Under the pieces are notes generated by a model, which made no database searches, was not told where the DNA came from, and saw only the letters and a list, made by a program, of their open reading frames with translations. 64,000 bases of DNA from NCBI RefSeq assembly GCF_051014685.1, contig NC_135051.1:16821557-16885556 (forward strand). Direction: 5' to 3'. Position 1 is the first letter of the stretch, and every line of letters starts with the position of its first letter. Position numbers and translations under genes: made by a program. The stretch is from Ptiloglossa arizonensis. Taxonomy: Eukaryota; Arthropoda; Insecta; Hymenoptera; Colletidae. This document shows, piece after piece, positions 60,840 to 64,000 of the stretch.

Positions 60840-61435
60840 GATCGAATGTTTGTGCATCTGAGTGGAAGATTTTTTTTCAAGTTGAGAGAGTGGGAATGTA
60901 ATTTTATCGGGCATTTTCATCGAATGTTTGTGCATCTTTGTGGAAGGTTTTTTTTTTATTGAGTAGAAAGTATTTTTGTTGATGATTTAGATCTAATGTT
61001 TTTGCATCTTTGTGGAAGGTTTTTTTTATCGAGTAGAAAGTATTTTTGTTGATGATTTTCATCGAATGCTTATACATCTTTGTGAAAGATTTCTTTTTAT
61101 TGAGTAGAAAATATTTTTGTCGATGATTTAGATCTAATGTTTTTGCATCTTTGTGGAAAATTTTTTTTATTGAGTAGAAAGTATTTTTGTCGATGATTTT
61201 CATCGAATGTTTGTGCATCTTCGTGGAAAATTTTTTTCTATTAAGTAGAAAGTATTTTTGTCGATGATTTTTATCAAATGTTTGTGCATTTTCGTGGAAG
61301 GTTTTTTTTATTAAGTAGAAAGTATTTTTATCGATGATTTTCATTGAATGTTTATACATCTTCGTGAAAGATTTTTTTTATTAAGTAGAAAGTATTTTTA
61401 TCCATAATTTTGATCGAATACTCGTACATCTTTGT
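60840..61435. repeat. 70-base minisatellite, about 8 copies
   Basis: GTAGAAAGTATTTTTGTYGA followed by TGATTTTCATCGAATGTTTG anchors at 60963, 61033, 61104, 61174, 61245, 61315 and 61385. Periods alternate 70 and 71 because of T-run length. The 151-codon minus-strand frame is a shadow. Confidence 0.95.
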
Positions 61436-62480
61436 AGGAGATAATATTTAGAAAATTATAGGGTAGAATAAAACTCGTGTGTATATGTCTGTATCGTTGG
61501 TGGGAAATAAATAATTGAGAATGATTTTGAATGTATAGGTTGTCTTTATAGATTGTACAAACAAAGAAACAAGGTAGGTGAAAAGGTGAAGTATGATTTG
61601 ACAAGTAAAGATTTTACAAAATTTAGTTACTCTAGAAAAGTTATAATGGATATAATTATGATTCTGGTAGCTGCTACAATCAGACGTTTATACATGCGTT
61701 AGTTCTTTCAGATATTACGGGTACCATTTGCTAATTTTGATTCTCGATGTAATATTCAACAGGAATATTCTACACATTACGTACAGAAAGTTTAAAAAAA
61801 GAAAAAGATCGATTTTGTTGATCTGCAAAAGTATAGCGAATATTTTCCCGCCGATTCTTGTGACCCATTCACGATTGAATATTATTCTTTAAATGTAGAA
61901 AAAAATAACATTTCTAATACCGTTACGTTGTAAAAACATACTGTTGCATAGTAAAAGATAATATTTCGTGCGAATGAATATAAATAATTAGAACGATTCT
62001 CGATCTCGAGTCCCTAACGCAAACTTCCATAACGCGAGGGATTATCGTATTATGAATCCCACTATTGCTGCGTAAATCCAACATTCGGTTTGGCCCGGTA
62101 TCAATTCTTTTTATAACCACTTTTCCCAATTTTCTCTCGACGATCTTCGAGAACAATCATTTTAGTATTAAAAAATCTCCTACTGGTAACTTAAAATAAA
62201 TTCTAAACCTATTAAAAAACAAAAAAAACCATTAATATACCCTCCAAACTAAACACCTTCGTATTCCTGGAAAAACCAATTCGCTATCGAAAACTCGACA
62301 ATAGATATTTTAATATCTATTCCAGTATACTGGATATTTTAATAACCACTCGCATTTAAATAAACAATTACGATACCGATTCGATTCGTCCGAGTTAAGT
62401 AACGTTCACCCTGGATCTGTCGCACTTAACCCGACCCAAACACTAAAACTTGACAAATATCGAGTTCTATTACCGTTTCT
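61436..62480. other. AT-rich stretch
   Basis: No supported feature. Confidence 0.5.
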
Positions 62481-63249
62481 GACCCAAAGTGTCGCAAGAT
62501 TTGTCTCGAGACGTTGGTTCGATCGTACGGGACGATTAATAAAACGTCGTTGGACGATTTACGAGTCGCGATCGAGTCAAAGGATCCCTGGTTGCAGAAG
62601 CTCCAGCGTGGCGGTATAAATTTGGCAAGACTCCCTTCGCGAACGAGCGGAGTACAATTCCTTGTAGTCGCGTGTCTGGTTTGCGAGCAAAGCGGTGTCA
62701 GGCGTCCCAGACAACGCAGCTAAATCAATTTGTCCGTCGAGACTGCCGTGTTTCTCTTGGACCTGTTCACGGTGGCGACCGCGTTCCACCGACCGCGATC
62801 GGTTCGGTTTTGATGTCGTCCGAACTGGCGCGGTGTTTGAAAACGCGAACGCGTCAACCATTTGGCCAGAGTGTGTCGTCCACACCGTGTGGACGACACT
62901 CGCGCAAGGATGCGTGGAGTAACGTCGGTCTGTGGTAATCGGGCATCGCGGCCCACCGTGCCAACAATTGAGTCATCTTCGAATCTTTCGTACGCCCCAT
63001 TGCCCGCCATTTTATCTTCTCGACGTGGCCGTGCGTCCTCCTTCGTGGAACCCGCGCCGCGTGAACGAGCAAACAAACGCCCGACGCGATAAATCAACCG
63101 GTAGCACGGGTCCGTTTCGACCCGGCACGTTTTCACGCAATACACGTCCCGGGTATAATAAAATACCGACGTTTCTCCATTGTCTCGGTTCTCTCATTGG
63201 GACACTCGATCTCCTTGTAACACGGTTCGTTCGTTGCGAGTTTCAACCA
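62481..63249. other. GC-rich island
   Basis: CpG-rich with at least five frames of 70-150 codons on both strands, mutually overlapping, none recognised. Contains the perfect palindrome below. Confidence 0.4.
62873..62899. repeat. Perfect 27-base palindrome (13-base arms, 1-base centre)
   Basis: GTGTCGTCCACAC, then C, then GTGTGGACGACAC. All 13 pairs are Watson-Crick. Possible dimeric transcription-factor site or cruciform. Confidence 0.85.
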
Positions 63250-63545
63250 AGACAGTGTGACGGAAACATTCGTGTTGCACGAAGTTTGTACCAGTTGAGG
63301 GTTGAGTTATTGGGCCCTGCTGCGTGGAAATTGTGTTGGAGGTGGGCTGTGACCATTTTTGTAACATGTGTTGCATCGAAATCGTGCTGAACGAGATCTA
63401 GACAGTGGAGACATTTGTATTGTACGAAGGTAGTCCCAATTGTGTGTTATCAAGTCGTGTTACGTGGAAACTGTTGTTAAGGAACTGTCGCAATTTTTGG
63501 ACTGTGTTACAATAAATCGTGTTATAAGACTGAGGATTTTTTAAA
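63250..63545. repeat. Degenerate 151-base duplication
   Basis: GACAGTGNGACGGAAACATT-like start at 63251 and GACAGTGGAGACATTTGTAT at 63402. Copies share the order TTGYACGAAG, CRATTG, GTGTTRCGTGGAAA, TGTTACAWNTRTTGC-like phrases. Clearly related but strongly diverged. Confidence 0.65.
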
Positions 63546-64000
63546 CGAAGATCTTTACTGTACGTTAAAACGAAAGTGATGCCTGGACACGTTGTTAGTT
63601 CGACATCTACCCTTTTTATCTTTTTGTAATTTTATTTCTCTCAAGTAGTATCAGATCACTTTCCTGAGGTCGTGGTTAAGCAGGGTGTTCGATCAACCGT
63701 TTGTTTTTGAAAAATGGTAAACTGTTCAGGCTTTTGACATCGACACCACCGTGTCACTGAAGATGGCCCGCCGCGACATTGAAAGAGAGGAGGCAAAAGA
63801 GGACGGTTTTCGCCAGCGGGAAGTGTCCTTGACTGAAGTGTCTACTCGACTTTAGGCTATAGGCCTAGACGACGGTCTAATCGCCTGATCTCGCCCCTGT
63901 TCTTCGTTCCTTCGCACTCAAGGCCACTATCTTAGGGATCTTATTAAAATCGTTGAGCTGTGCACTCGACTCGAACGATCGTACCTATATTATTGTAGCG
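63546..64000. other. Mixed-composition right flank
   Basis: Contains a 30-codon frame (63763-63855) beginning AAGATGGCCCGCCGC, a good start context, but too short and without known homologue to call. Nothing else is supported. Confidence 0.4.

Noticed and set aside
1..64000. Known insect microRNA mature sequences (let-7, bantam, miR-1, miR-8, miR-9, miR-10, miR-184, miR-276 and others) searched by eye
   Set aside because: None found. A visual search can miss matches, so absence is not proven.

Overview
The window reads as non-coding DNA from an insect nuclear genome, most likely a hymenopteran and possibly a bee. It alternates between AT-rich stretches full of locus-specific tandem repeats and GC/CpG-rich islands a few hundred to about 1,500 bases long. 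It carries decayed mariner and Tc1/mariner-type transposon remnants and miniature elements flanked by TA or TTAA. A composite satellite contains the 11-base motif CCCAGACCTAA, the complement of TTAGGTCTGGG. I recall that motif as a non-canonical telomere repeat of some Hymenoptera. No bacterial, viral or organellar gene organisation is visible. The species cannot be named from what is here.

I found no intact protein-coding gene. The longest open frames (348, 267, 249 and 247 codons) are by-products of a polypurine tract or of GC-rich islands with few stop codons. None contains a domain I recognise. The only recognisable protein-coding relics are two broken transposase pseudogenes: a mariner N-terminal half (39755-40042, +) and a Tc1/mariner-superfamily catalytic C-terminal half (33250-33610, -). 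The window is therefore probably intergenic or inside very long introns. Short exons of a host gene or a lncRNA could be present and missed.

Layout. 1-5 kb: AT-rich flank, a GC-rich block, a higher-order minisatellite (3.0-3.9 kb) and a first mariner-type MITE (4.8 kb). 5-13 kb: a 110-base triplication, GC-rich islands, a second MITE, and a 1.35-kb purine-rich tract (11.7-13.06 kb). 13-21 kb: AT-rich sequence, a 66/198-base repeat array, and a three-copy dispersed element near 17-19 kb. 21.5-22.5 kb: the satellite with telomere-like motifs. 23-31 kb: several minisatellites plus two diverged copies of one GC-rich element (25.9 and 28.7 kb), and a TTAA-flanked foldback element (30.6 kb). 32.3-33.6 kb: a 149-base-arm hairpin, a possible piggyBac-like terminus and the catalytic transposase relic. 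34-46 kb: more minisatellites, the mariner relic, a nested 19-base/122-141-base array and G-rich motifs. 46-64 kb: mostly featureless AT-rich DNA, two more MITEs, 158-, 121-139-, 79-, 102-111- and 70-base arrays, GC-rich islands, and a perfect 27-base palindrome near the right end.

A recurring theme is that much of the AT-rich DNA is made of short tandem duplications, often with periods of about 110-158 bases and each unique to its locus. The features that most deserve follow-up are the telomere-motif satellite, the long hairpin whose arm differences mostly preserve G-U pairing in the plus-strand RNA, the paired GC-rich elements and the nested 19-base repeat.
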